43,078 nt of DNA from an uncultured Fretibacterium sp. (GTDB lineage: Bacteria > Synergistota > Synergistia > Synergistales > Aminobacteriaceae). A program made the position numbers and the translations under genes. Under the pieces are notes generated by a model. It had not been told where the DNA came from. It searched no databases and saw only the letters and a program-made list of their open reading frames with translations. The DNA lies in the NCBI GenBank assembly GCA_937915835.1, contig CALGHA010000056.1:1-43078 (forward strand), written 5' to 3'. Below, piece by piece: positions 7,991 to 16,578 of this stretch. Position 1 is the first letter of the stretch. Each line of letters starts with the position of its first letter.

Positions 7991-8830
7991 ATGTCGGAAA
8001 TTTTATCGAATGAACAGACTGACGCAAATAAGCGTATTCGCAAACTTCTTGAGAAAACTCGGCGTGTCGGGCGTGCAGTTCAAACAAAGCGTGAAGGTGA
8101 GCCGCTGAATTATTATCACTTGTCGGAATTATTATCAGAGTTCTCGACGGCTAATGTCTATATTGTTGACCAATCCGGCCAATTATTAGGGTATTACTGG
8201 CTGCCGGAATATAAATCTAAAGCGTTATCTGACAGTTTCAAGGACGGCGTTATGCCTGAAGAGTTCGTAATCAGGATGAACAGATGTCGTGACTCCGAAA
8301 TTCATGATGAGGACGCGTTTTTGTTCGATGATGCGTATTCAGGAGAGAAGCCCGAGAAGCATTTAATGTACGTTCCGATTATAGGAGCCAGCGCCGAGAG
8401 ATTAGGAACGATTATGCTTGTGAGATTTCATGCTCCGTTTCTTGTTGATGATGTCTTGCTGGCCGAATATTTGGGAATGCTTGTAGGTATTCAGATACTG
8501 AATGAGCGCGCAAAAGTTCTTGAGGAGACTGCACGAAGCCGCTTAAGCGTACAAATGGCTATGAGGGCGTTATCATATTCCGAGCTTGAGAGCATGAAAC
8601 ATATTATCGCAGAACTCAACGGCCCCGAAGGTGTAGCGATTGCGTCACGTGTTGCTGACAGGGTCGGAGTTACACGAAGCGTGATTGTGAATGCGTTGCG
8701 TAAACTTGAGAGTGCGGGATTAATCGAGAGCCGAAGTTTGGGCATGAAGGGAACATACATAAAAATTTTGAGCCCGCTCCTGCTGGAATATCTCGACAAG
8801 ACAAAAGGAGGAGGCTTCGATAACGTATGA
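7991..8830 (+). CDS. codY: Global transcriptional regulator CodY
   Basis: 279 residues. The N-terminal GAF-type ligand domain (about 1-165) senses branched-chain amino acids in characterised homologues, which also sense GTP. A C-terminal winged helix-turn-helix (about 195-265) contains ASRVADRVGVTRSVIVNALR and SRSLGMKGTY, close to Firmicutes CodY. AGGAGG sits 6 bases before the ATG. The Ile/Leu/Val sensor domain makes the livKHMGF cluster in this window a possible target, but I find no convincing CodY box (AATTTTCWGAAAATT). CodY is best known from low-GC Gram-positives, so its presence beside LPS genes is notable. Confidence 0.95.
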   Translation: MSEILSNEQTDANKRIRKLLEKTRRVGRAVQTKREGEPLNYYHLSELLSEFSTANVYIVDQSGQLLGYYWLPEYKSKALSDSFKDGVMPEEFVIRMNRCRDSEIHDEDAFLFDDAYSGEKPEKHLMYVPIIGASAERLGTIMLVRFHAPFLVDDVLLAEYLGMLVGIQILNERAKVLEETARSRLSVQMAMRALSYSELESMKHIIAELNGPEGVAIASRVADRVGVTRSVIVNALRKLESAGLIESRSLGMKGTYIKILSPLLLEYLDKTKGGGFDNV

Positions 8831-9198
8831 CCACTTCAGACAACATAAGCTATGTAACAGTTGAGACGCTAAATCAACGTTTTACGAATATTGATAATAC
8901 GTTGAATGAAATCCGAAGTGATATACGGGAAATGAAAGCCGAAATCAAAATGCTTGACAGGAAAACTGAAATTAACTCAGTGAAAATTGATGAGCTGCAT
9001 TACTTCATGGGGATTGGTTTTGCGGTCATAGCGATAGTTGTAGCTCTCGTCGGTTTCGTTATCACTCTTGCGCCGATGTTTCGTGAAATGTACAAAGACG
9101 CTAAACGTGCCCGCGATGACAAAGGATTAACGCGCTCCGAAGTTCAAGAGATGATAGACGAGGCATTAACACGGGCATTAGGCACAAAGAAATCATAA
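8827..9198 (+). CDS. Small coiled-coil, single-pass membrane protein
   Basis: 123 residues of unknown family. Residues 10-55 are a heptad-rich coiled coil (LNQRFTNIDNTLNEIRSDI and following), then a hydrophobic segment (about 58-82, IGFAVIAIVVALVGFVITL) and a charged C-terminal tail ending in a second short helix, SEVQEMIDEALTRAL. The ATG overlaps the codY TGA by four bases (ATGA), so it is probably translationally coupled and co-transcribed with hslVU-codY. Possible oligomeric membrane tether; no function is claimed. Confidence 0.8.
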   Translation: MTTSDNISYVTVETLNQRFTNIDNTLNEIRSDIREMKAEIKMLDRKTEINSVKIDELHYFMGIGFAVIAIVVALVGFVITLAPMFREMYKDAKRARDDKGLTRSEVQEMIDEALTRALGTKKS

Positions 9199-9221
9199 AT
9201 TAACAACCGGGTATGATACAC

Positions 9222-10751
9222 TCACGCCCGGCCTTCTAATTTCGCTGAGAAGTAAGCAAGAGCCTCAAATCTTCTCTCGTCCTCAATCCATCGTGAATAT
9301 TCCCGCATAAATTCATAGTCAGGATTTCCGAACTCATCAACAGGAAGAATAATTTTCTCACGGTTAATTCTTGCTTCGTTTATCTCGCGGTTGAAGCTGT
9401 ACTTTTTCCCCAATCTCTCGGCCACTGACACAATAAACATGTACACATACTTATCCAGAGCATGAGACTTCAGAGCCGTAACGTGGTCGCTGGCGACAAA
9501 TTCATATTCATGGAAAAAAGTTTTGCCTACGCTCCCGCTGTTTGCTATGGTCATGCAGTTGCTGAACTTCCGCACACCGTCATCATTGCCAACAAAGTCA
9601 TCTACTCCGTTATTCACTGCTGAAGATGATACGTAAGGAACATTGCCAATCACATGGTCAGCAGTCTTCAACCTTCTGCCGCGCTGTATCTCGGAAAAAA
9701 TATCACGCAAATAAACAGTCCGCCATTTCACGCCCTCTAAGCTAAGCAATTTCGGGGGGGGGGTAGTACGTAATTTTACTTGTAAATGAGACATGTATAA
9801 ACGTACTAATCTCCTTTCGTGTGAACGCATAAATTTTTCCATGAAGATATAATCCGGTTTACCATGTTCATCAATCGGAAGCGTTATTGCTTGTCGCCTC
9901 ATTCGTGCCTCGTTGAACGTGTAACCATAGTTATATTTGCTCTTCTGCTGTAAGATACATGCTTTCACGAATAAGTATACGTATTTATTCCCGTCGTATG
10001 CCTTGAGCCTGAAGCGTTTAACGGAGTCCGAGAACAGACACGTGTAAGGATGGTAAAAATTCTCCACTACGCTTCCATCATAGTTGACACCTAAAACCTC
10101 ACTGTCCATAGAAGCGTTAACATTCGACACGAAAGCTGTAACCCCATTATTGAAAGCTGACGCGCCAACGTAAGGCATATCGCCTGGTATCATGTTCTCT
10201 TTTATCAGCCTAACACCTGGAGAAATTGTGAAAAGCTCACTGATGAGAAACTCACCCCAAGTTACACTGTCAAGCGTAACACGTTCACATTCATCTTTAT
10301 TCTCGCGCGAATATCTCTCAAGCAAAAGCCTCTCACGTTCACGCATATATTCCTCCATGAAGGGCCAATCAGGCTGGCCGGAGTCGTCAACTGGAAGCTG
10401 TAAAATTTCCTTGCGTAATCTCTCTTCGCTCCGCTTGTAGTTGTAGCTGTATTTGCCCCTCACTTTGTCGGCTACCGTCGTGATGAACATTCCCGTATAC
10501 TCATTCAGGAATGAAGCATAACCCAGCGTAATATCAGAAGTTGATATGAAATCTTCGGATTTGTAGACAGCATAGCCGATTGAGCCTTCGCCGTTGCGTA
10601 TGAATGCTATACAATTTCCCTTCTGCACAAGTTTTTCGTCACGTTCAACGAAATCAAGCACAGCATTATTGCGATTAGTCGCGCCGAGATATGATATTCC
10701 CTCAGCGTCTCTCGTGAGGTGATTAGCTCCTTTTCCCTTGCCAGTCTTCAA
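9222..10751 (-). CDS. BcgI-like restriction-modification specificity (S) subunit with three target-recognition units
   Basis: Three homologous units of about 170 residues, each starting with Leu and a Trp/Phe motif (VTWGEFLISELF, VKWRTVYLRDIF) and ending with LPVDDSGQPDW, LPIDEHGKPDY or LPVDEFGNPDY plus FM and an Arg/Glu-rich helix. Units 2 and 3 are complete. The first unit needs residues upstream of the TTG at 10751: the frame is open to 10805, adding LEGKRWGKFAVGDLF, but no usable start codon lies there. Two recognition domains are the rule in BcgI-type S subunits, so three is unusual. A C10 tract (9754-9763, residues about 330-333) lies exactly between units 2 and 3. One base lost or gained brings a stop within 5-9 codons, leaving a two-unit protein of about 350 residues. 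Confidence 0.85.
   Translation of the reverse strand: MKTGKGKGANHLTRDAEGISYLGATNRNNAVLDFVERDEKLVQKGNCIAFIRNGEGSIGYAVYKSEDFISTSDITLGYASFLNEYTGMFITTVADKVRGKYSYNYKRSEERLRKEILQLPVDDSGQPDWPFMEEYMRERERLLLERYSRENKDECERVTLDSVTWGEFLISELFTISPGVRLIKENMIPGDMPYVGASAFNNGVTAFVSNVNASMDSEVLGVNYDGSVVENFYHPYTCLFSDSVKRFRLKAYDGNKYVYLFVKACILQQKSKYNYGYTFNEARMRRQAITLPIDEHGKPDYIFMEKFMRSHERRLVRLYMSHLQVKLRTTPPPKLLSLEGVKWRTVYLRDIFSEIQRGRRLKTADHVIGNVPYVSSSAVNNGVDDFVGNDDGVRKFSNCMTIANSGSVGKTFFHEYEFVASDHVTALKSHALDKYVYMFIVSVAERLGKKYSFNREINEARINREKIILPVDEFGNPDYEFMREYSRWIEDERRFEALAYFSAKLEGRA
9754..9763 (-). repeat. C10 homopolymer tract in the S-subunit gene
   Basis: Ten G on the plus strand, ten C on the coding strand, in codons for Thr-Pro-Pro-Pro. 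The present length keeps all three recognition units in frame. With nine C the frame continues RNCLA and stops; with eleven C it continues PEIA and stops. Such tracts are typical slipped-strand phase-variation switches. Confidence 0.85.
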
Positions 10752-10809
10752 CGTGAATAAATCTCCAACGGCAAATTTCCCCCAGCGTTTACCTTCAAGA
10801 GTTAGTCAA
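10752..10809 (-). other. Anomalous RM/S gene junction
   Basis: The RM gene stops at TGA 10806-10808, and the S coding sequence continues in the same frame directly after it, with family-like residues from the second or third codon and no ATG, GTG, TTG, CTG or ATT before 10751. A good TTG start with AGGAAGGG upstream exists at 10807-10809 (overlapping the TGA as TTGA) but is in another frame and meets TGA after four codons. Deleting one T would join it to the S frame. Confidence 0.65.
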
Positions 10810-12722
10810 GTTTTCCCTTCCTCACGGCCAATTCCGAACAAATAGCCCCGTCCGTGAAAGATCATATTTGCCTCAAACGTCAAGTAATCCGCGATGCTCT
10901 CAACAAAATTTTTCTCGTCTGGGATTTCATCGTTGTAATAATAGAACGAGTGAAGCCATTCATCGCCAGCCTCAATCGTCGTCTCAACCATGAAACTTGA
11001 GGGAAAATCTTTACGCGTTCCGTTCCAGCAGTCAAGCAGGTATTGCCGACGGTCCTTTGCGCGTTCAGTCTCGATTAAGCCCTGATGCATTTTCACTTCC
11101 CAACCGTCATCCTCGAAATTAATGAACTTCGCAACGTGTTCGGAAGAATGAGGCTCTCCTGCCGTGAATACCGCTATGCATGGAACAGTCCCAATGCCGT
11201 AAAAAGTGTTCTTGTTGAGGCTGATTACTCCTTCGAGCGTGTGATGTTTCAGAATATCGGCCTTCATCTGCTTATCGTCCTTAGTTTTGCCTATCATCGT
11301 CGAGACTGGAACAATTACGGCCGCACGTCCTCCGGGCAAAATGCTTTCGAGTAAGTGATAAATAAAATTGAGTTCTGAGAGATTTTGTGTAGCTTTATTC
11401 TTGGCTTGCGAGTAAGGAGGGTTCATAAATCCAACAGTTAAGCCGTGAAGCTGTAATTTTCCCGGAGACTTCGCAAAAAAATCCTCACAGGTTAAATTGC
11501 TCTGGCCGTCCCCGCGTAAAATCATGTTGGTCGTGGCAATCGCAAACATGTCATCCCGTATCTCAATCCCGAAAATTTGCTTTTGCTTGATATTCTTGCG
11601 CTGGCTCTCGTTCTCGGCTGAGTTCAACATTCTGTGCATTCCAGCGATTAAGAAACCTCCGGTTCCACAACATGGATCAAAAATTACATCACTAGACTTC
11701 AGATTAACGAGGTCGCAAAAAAGTTCCGTGATATGCGCAGGAGTAAGCACAACCCCTAACGTCTGACCGTCGCCGCCCGAATAACGCACAAATTCTCCGT
11801 AGAACATTCCAAGATAATCTTTAGGCGTGCTGTTAAGCTCAATTGCGCTGAAAATTTCCCTGTTGAGATATTCCGCGAAAAATCTTAACGGCGTTTTCTC
11901 AATGTCCGGACGTATAGTGTTGAGAATTGGCCGGTCCTTGATTAATGTAAACTGGTTCAGAACTCGTTCACGCTTTACTTCTGGGCTTACGTTCGCGCGG
12001 TTAAGGCTGTTTTGCAATTGCCGGAATAATTTAGCTCCGTCCGTGTCTGTTTCATCGCCTGTCAAACTGTCAAGCCTGAAGCCGTATTTCTGCTCCTGAA
12101 GCGCAAGGAGTATTGCCGACACAACAAGCGGCTTTTCCGTGTCTCCTAAGCTCCCGTAATTCCGCAAATGCTCATGAAGTTTTTTAGCTTTCTGCTCAAG
12201 GTCAATCTGCTGTAACTCTTCCGGCGGCTCCTCTTCGAGAACTTCATAACGGTAAAATCTCTCGATATTCTCACTCGAAAAATTCGTGAAAGTCTCGACA
12301 GTCCCAAGCTCCTTTACGAAATCTTCACCAGCAAAAATCGGCTTCAACGTATGATGTTTAGCATCTCCGGCATTCCCGAACGCGAAAACTTTTTTATAGC
12401 TGCTGCCCTCAATAATTTTTTTAGCGTAAAATAATGCCCCGTTAAGCGCGTAATCCTTCGTAGCCTTCGGAGTGAGAGAAATTTTCCCGTCAGCTTCTCT
12501 CAGGCACAATTTATCACGTTCGGCCTTATTCTCAATCACAAGCACAAAGTCCTTCACAACAGCGACGTAATCAGGCCGCCCGATTTCTCCCGTCTGACTT
12601 TTCGAGGCTGTAGCTAATGCTTCGTTGAGTTCGTTAATGCTCGTTCCTTGATAGCTCGCGTCAATCTTCGCTTCGGTTAATAAATCGTGAATGTATAAGT
12701 CAAAATTAGCTTCGTTATTCAT
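10806..12722 (-). CDS. BcgI-like bifunctional restriction nuclease / N6-adenine methyltransferase
   Basis: About 638 residues, matching the known size of BcgI subunit A. The N-terminal region carries a PD-(D/E)xK-type nuclease motif, GRPDYVAVV followed by VLVIENKAE (about 50-75). A helical linker leads to a gamma-class adenine methyltransferase with FDPCCGTGGF (motif I, about 350) and NPPYS (motif IV, about 435). BcgI-type enzymes cut on both sides of a bipartite site and use the S subunit for recognition. I prefer the ATG at 12722 over GTG at 12728. No ribosome-binding site is visible, because the start follows straight after the terminator of the upstream chemoreceptor gene. The S gene follows in the same frame. 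Confidence 0.88.
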   Translation of the reverse strand: MNNEANFDLYIHDLLTEAKIDASYQGTSINELNEALATASKSQTGEIGRPDYVAVVKDFVLVIENKAERDKLCLREADGKISLTPKATKDYALNGALFYAKKIIEGSSYKKVFAFGNAGDAKHHTLKPIFAGEDFVKELGTVETFTNFSSENIERFYRYEVLEEEPPEELQQIDLEQKAKKLHEHLRNYGSLGDTEKPLVVSAILLALQEQKYGFRLDSLTGDETDTDGAKLFRQLQNSLNRANVSPEVKRERVLNQFTLIKDRPILNTIRPDIEKTPLRFFAEYLNREIFSAIELNSTPKDYLGMFYGEFVRYSGGDGQTLGVVLTPAHITELFCDLVNLKSSDVIFDPCCGTGGFLIAGMHRMLNSAENESQRKNIKQKQIFGIEIRDDMFAIATTNMILRGDGQSNLTCEDFFAKSPGKLQLHGLTVGFMNPPYSQAKNKATQNLSELNFIYHLLESILPGGRAAVIVPVSTMIGKTKDDKQMKADILKHHTLEGVISLNKNTFYGIGTVPCIAVFTAGEPHSSEHVAKFINFEDDGWEVKMHQGLIETERAKDRRQYLLDCWNGTRKDFPSSFMVETTIEAGDEWLHSFYYYNDEIPDEKNFVESIADYLTFEANMIFHGRGYLFGIGREEGKT

Positions 12723-12728
12723 GGCCAC

Positions 12729-12761
12729 AAAAAAGGGAAGCCCCCAAAATGAGAGCCTCCC
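12729..12761 (-). terminator. Terminator of the chemoreceptor gene
   Basis: On the minus strand an 11-bp stem (GGGAGGCTCTC with GGGGGCTTCCC, including G-U pairs), 5-base loop, then six T. It ends immediately before the RM start codons, so RM expression must come from read-through or an unseen promoter. Confidence 0.85.
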
Positions 12762-12778
12762 GCGAAATCTTTACATGC

Positions 12779-14935
12779 TTATTTCTTCTTCGGCGGAAGT
12801 GCCTTGCGTGATGAGCCACCCTTCTTAGGTGCCGCACCCTCGTCCTCAATATGGAACTGGGATAATGCTTCCGTGATACTCTCAACAAGTCCGGTCTGCT
12901 CAACAGCACCTTTAGCCGCACGTTCTGCGATTAATGCCGTCTCGTCCATGTCGTTCTTGATACTCTCGAGATTTTCAAGAATTTCCGTTGTTGCCTTCGT
13001 TACATTGTCAATTCCTGCGGCAATCTCTCGGCTTGAAGCGGCCTGTTCCTCAGCAACTGCGGCGATGTTCTGGATACGGTCATTCGCTTTGTCAATCTGT
13101 CCGATCGCTTCAGCAAGTGAATCCTGAGCGTTGTTAGCCTTCTCCGTCGTCTCGTCGAGTAATACTGCCGTCTCATCGCTTGAAGTCTTAGTCTCTCTAA
13201 CGCTGGTCTGTAACGTCTCGATTAAGCCTCTTACATTCTCGGCGGCTCTGCTTGATTCTTCGGCAAGTTTCCTTACGCTCTCGGCTACAACTGCAAATCC
13301 TCGTCCAGCTTCACCAGCTCTTGCGGCTTCGATTGCGGCATTGAGGGCTAACAGGTTCGTTTGATCCGCAATTGATGTGATATCTCCGATAAACTCGCTT
13401 ATCTTGTTAGAGTTCTCGACGAGTTCCTGAAGTTTTTCGCCGCTTTCTTTCGTCTTCTTCTGGAGAATTACGATGTTAGCAATTGCCTCTTTAACCGTAT
13501 CAACAGCCTTATTCGTTACCGTCGTCATGTTGGAGATAAACTCCGCGCAATCCGTAGCTGCCTGTGCAGAAGTCATTGATGCCGCTGACATTTCTTCGGT
13601 TCCTGCGTTGCTCTCCTGAAGTGATGACGCGTTGCCTTCCATCAACTTAACGACATTAGCGACGTTTGAACGTACATTGTTGGCGTAATCCGTGTTCTTC
13701 GTTGCGTCTTCCTTCATGTTAGCCGAAGTCTCATGGCTCGTAATCGCAAGTCCGCGAATGTCTCCAATTGCTGTGCTGAGTGATGCGAACATTTCAGTAA
13801 GTGCTTCACCCAAGTTGCCGAGTTCGTCCTTGCCTTCATATCCGAAATCACTGTATGTAATCGCCATTTCTCCATTGCTTGCCTGTTTGCAGAGATCAAC
13901 AACGCGGCCCAAAGGTGACGAGATTGATTTTGCAATGTATAACGCTATGAAGATACCGATAACGATAGCCACTACAGCCAGCGCAATAACGAGCGTCATA
14001 GTGCTTCCCAAAGCGTCGTAAGCTCCCTGTGAAAGATCTACAATTCTCTGTGTACCTGCGTCAGTGATTTTATTTGCAATAGTTACGAGATTGAGACCGT
14101 CCTGAAGAAGTGCCGCAAATGCCGGTTCAGTCTGAGTGAATGAGTTGAGCACATCAGCAAACCCTGACTTCAAAGTCGTGAAAGCTCCGCGCCCCGCGTT
14201 CATTACGTCCTTAACTTCTTTATATGTCGTGTTCTCGTAAAATCTGTTGTAGGCGTTTTCTCCGTTAACAATCTGCTGAGTTACATCGTTCATTCCTTTA
14301 GCGTCTCTGTACCACATCGCGATTGCGTAATTTCTGGCCACGATAGCAAACTGAGTGCGCAAATCTTCAACTGACCTTATACGGTTAATATCCGTCTCGT
14401 AATCATGCCCTTCAAGGTTCGTCTTCAAGTTCTGAATCGTGATCTTGTACTGCATGTCAATAACGCTCTCAAGAAGTGCGATCATCTTGTCGATTTCAGT
14501 AACAAGCGTTGCAGAAACTGTACGTTTTGTGCGGATCATTTGCTGAGCTTTGGAGAATGTCGTCTCTGTGTTACGTATAATGTTCTCCATTTCTGCCAAA
14601 TTTGAAAGGCTCGAAAGGCTCGGGTATTGTGAATACATTCTCTTTCCTCGCTCAAGGTTTGTCCTAAGTTCAGTAAGATAACCCTGCAGCTTTTCAATGT
14701 CCTCATCGCTTTCAGAGAACTTCAAATCTCTTACGCCTGCCCTGATGTAGCTAATATCATTCGTAAGATCTACAGCGATTTTTACCGTGTTATCAACGAC
14801 CAACTGAAGATATTGAACGTCGGACTGAACCGTCGAAATACTGCTCCATGAGAAAAATACTGCAACTCCGAACAGAGCAAGGACAATTCCGAAACCTATC
14901 GTGAGTTTTCCCGTAATCTTAAAATTGTTTAACAT
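12779..14935 (-). CDS. Methyl-accepting chemotaxis protein
   Basis: 718 residues. One membrane segment at about 11-31, a periplasmic helical ligand-binding region (about 32-310, long helical-bundle type), a second segment at about 312-336, a HAMP linker (about 337-390) and a cytoplasmic signalling domain. The conserved hairpin tip reads ADQTNLLALNAAIEAARAG then EAGRGFAVVA. It relays ligand binding to CheA/CheW. The tail is Lys-rich (PKKGGSSRK...) and lacks the CheR-docking NWETF-like pentapeptide. Ligand unknown. AGGAG precedes the ATG by 9 bases, and a strong terminator follows. Flagellar fliE-fliF occur 5 kb away. Confidence 0.96.
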   Translation of the reverse strand: MLNNFKITGKLTIGFGIVLALFGVAVFFSWSSISTVQSDVQYLQLVVDNTVKIAVDLTNDISYIRAGVRDLKFSESDEDIEKLQGYLTELRTNLERGKRMYSQYPSLSSLSNLAEMENIIRNTETTFSKAQQMIRTKRTVSATLVTEIDKMIALLESVIDMQYKITIQNLKTNLEGHDYETDINRIRSVEDLRTQFAIVARNYAIAMWYRDAKGMNDVTQQIVNGENAYNRFYENTTYKEVKDVMNAGRGAFTTLKSGFADVLNSFTQTEPAFAALLQDGLNLVTIANKITDAGTQRIVDLSQGAYDALGSTMTLVIALAVVAIVIGIFIALYIAKSISSPLGRVVDLCKQASNGEMAITYSDFGYEGKDELGNLGEALTEMFASLSTAIGDIRGLAITSHETSANMKEDATKNTDYANNVRSNVANVVKLMEGNASSLQESNAGTEEMSAASMTSAQAATDCAEFISNMTTVTNKAVDTVKEAIANIVILQKKTKESGEKLQELVENSNKISEFIGDITSIADQTNLLALNAAIEAARAGEAGRGFAVVAESVRKLAEESSRAAENVRGLIETLQTSVRETKTSSDETAVLLDETTEKANNAQDSLAEAIGQIDKANDRIQNIAAVAEEQAASSREIAAGIDNVTKATTEILENLESIKNDMDETALIAERAAKGAVEQTGLVESITEALSQFHIEDEGAAPKKGGSSRKALPPKKK

Positions 14936-15014
14936 TAAAATACGCTCCTGTTTGAATTAATAAAATTTTGTGATTGTAAAATAAATAAACCCTTAATGCG
15001 ACGCGTTTACAGCC

Positions 15015-15587
15015 TTATTCGTCAGGGGCAATCCCCTCCTTAGCCATGAGCCACGAAAGAGCTGCAAACGTCTTCGAGTCCCGTATTTTTCCTTCACGAA
15101 TCATCTTCGGTATGTCGCGTAAATCTATCTCGCAAACCGAAACATTTTCGTCTTCGTCTTGAGGCAGTGCAGATTTTTCAAGTCCTGAGGCAAGATACAG
15201 CGTGAATAACTCCGTGCAAAATCCCGGCGATGCGTAAAATTCTCCGATACGGTATAAATTCTTAGCTTTCACGTTGAGTTCTTCCTGCATTTCACGTTCG
15301 GCCGCACTGTCAGGATCTTCACCAGGTTCAACTAAGCCCGCGCAGACTTCGAGAGTTTCTTCATGGACGGCGTAACGATATTGCTTGACGAGCAAAACGC
15401 GTTTGTCATCCGTGAGAACGAGCATTCCTACAGCTGGCTTATGTTCGACAACTTCACGAGTTGCATGATGACCTGACGGCGTAAGAACTTCATCACAACG
15501 AACGCTCAAAATTTTTCCGTCAAAGAACCTGTTTTCTTTCACACATACTTCTTCAATGTTAGATCTGGAAAGTTTTTCTTCCGGCAT
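15015..15587 (-). CDS. NUDIX hydrolase, ADP-ribose pyrophosphatase type
   Basis: 190 residues from the ATG at 15587, chosen because AGGGCAGGTG lies just upstream; the alternative GTG at 15608 overlaps that site. The Nudix box reads GLVEPGEDPDSAAEREMQEE, with Asn instead of the usual Gly in the last part of the box. The upstream AVHEETLEVCAG block is typical of ADP-ribose/nucleoside-diphosphate-sugar pyrophosphatases, which hydrolyse ADP-ribose to AMP and ribose-5-phosphate. It lies 75 bases after fmt on the same strand; a TATAAT within the gap may supply a separate promoter. Confidence 0.88.
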   Translation of the reverse strand: MPEEKLSRSNIEEVCVKENRFFDGKILSVRCDEVLTPSGHHATREVVEHKPAVGMLVLTDDKRVLLVKQYRYAVHEETLEVCAGLVEPGEDPDSAAEREMQEELNVKAKNLYRIGEFYASPGFCTELFTLYLASGLEKSALPQDEDENVSVCEIDLRDIPKMIREGKIRDSKTFAALSWLMAKEGIAPDE

Positions 15588-15662
15588 AAGAACACCTGCC
15601 CTTTTCACTTTACTGTAAATGAATTTGCCTAATTATAGCGCATTAGCACAGAATTTACACTT

Positions 15663-16577
15663 TCACAATAAATCCCCAATCTTTAATCTTGCTCCTCTTG
15701 ACCATTCAGCGCCTGAAGTTTTCTTTTTGCCCTCACTCTGAACTTCGGCCAATTCCACGCAAAAATCATAGCATGAAATTACTGGGGTGTTATCGAGATT
15801 AAGAATTTTTCCCGGACTTGACGCGTTAATATCTTTTCTGAGAGTTGCACGCCAAAGTTTTAATCTCTTGCCATTCACGAGAACATAAGCTCCTCCGGAC
15901 ATGTCTAAAGCTCGCACGGTGTTGCAGAATTTTTCAGCCGACATTGAGAACGACAAAGCAAATTCATTCTTATCAAGTTTACCGGCATATATCGCATTAT
16001 TCTCGTCTTGAGGCGTGAAAGTCAGCTCACTTCTCAAGGCTTCACTCGCGATTTTACAGCCCAAATCCGAAAGTTTCACGTACAAGTCCGACGCGTAAGT
16101 ATTCTCGTCAACTGGAATTTTCGCCTGTGTCAGAATATCTCCAGCGTCCATAGCCTGAACAAGCCTAAATACACTGACTCCGGCATAATTTTTCCCGTCT
16201 AATAATCCTCGCTGAATTGGTGCGGCTCCTCTGTATTCTGGCAACAACGACGGGTGAATATTCAAGCACATGTACGACAAAAATGGCTCACGTATAATCT
16301 GGCCGAAGTCGATAACAAAAATTATTTCCGGCTTCACATTTTCGAGTTCATGAATTAATTCCTGATTTTCACTGAGTTTTCCCGTTCGTGTTACGCTCAA
16401 GTCGAGTTCGTTAGCTTTGAGTTCGACGGCCGAAGGATTTTCCCGATTGTTACGTCCTGAACGCGTCGGAAGTCCGGTGATGATTTTGCTGACGGGAATA
16501 TCATACTTTCTCAAGCCCTCAAGACAAAATGCCGCGAATTGGCCGGTGCCGATAAACCAGATATTTTTTGCGTCCAC
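15663..16577 (-). CDS. fmt: Methionyl-tRNA formyltransferase
   Basis: 304 residues. It transfers a formyl group from 10-formyl-THF to Met-tRNAfMet. The catalytic signature NIHPSLLPEYRGAAPIQR (Asn-x-His) and the downstream Asp in QAMDAGDIL are intact. The C-terminal OB-like domain begins at about residue 205. The N-terminal loop GLPTRSGRNNREN replaces the commoner PDRPAGRG form. The start is GTG at 16577, one base after the def stop, so def-fmt are coupled, the common bacterial arrangement. Confidence 0.95.
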   Translation of the reverse strand: MDAKNIWFIGTGQFAAFCLEGLRKYDIPVSKIITGLPTRSGRNNRENPSAVELKANELDLSVTRTGKLSENQELIHELENVKPEIIFVIDFGQIIREPFLSYMCLNIHPSLLPEYRGAAPIQRGLLDGKNYAGVSVFRLVQAMDAGDILTQAKIPVDENTYASDLYVKLSDLGCKIASEALRSELTFTPQDENNAIYAGKLDKNEFALSFSMSAEKFCNTVRALDMSGGAYVLVNGKRLKLWRATLRKDINASSPGKILNLDNTPVISCYDFCVELAEVQSEGKKKTSGAEWSRGARLKIGDLL

Positions 16578-16578
16578 T

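Noticed and set aside
12804..13364. Open frames on the plus strand opposite the chemoreceptor
   Set aside because: Ala/Ser-rich antisense shadows of a strongly recognised gene, with no ribosome-binding sites. Similar shadows opposite other genes were dropped.
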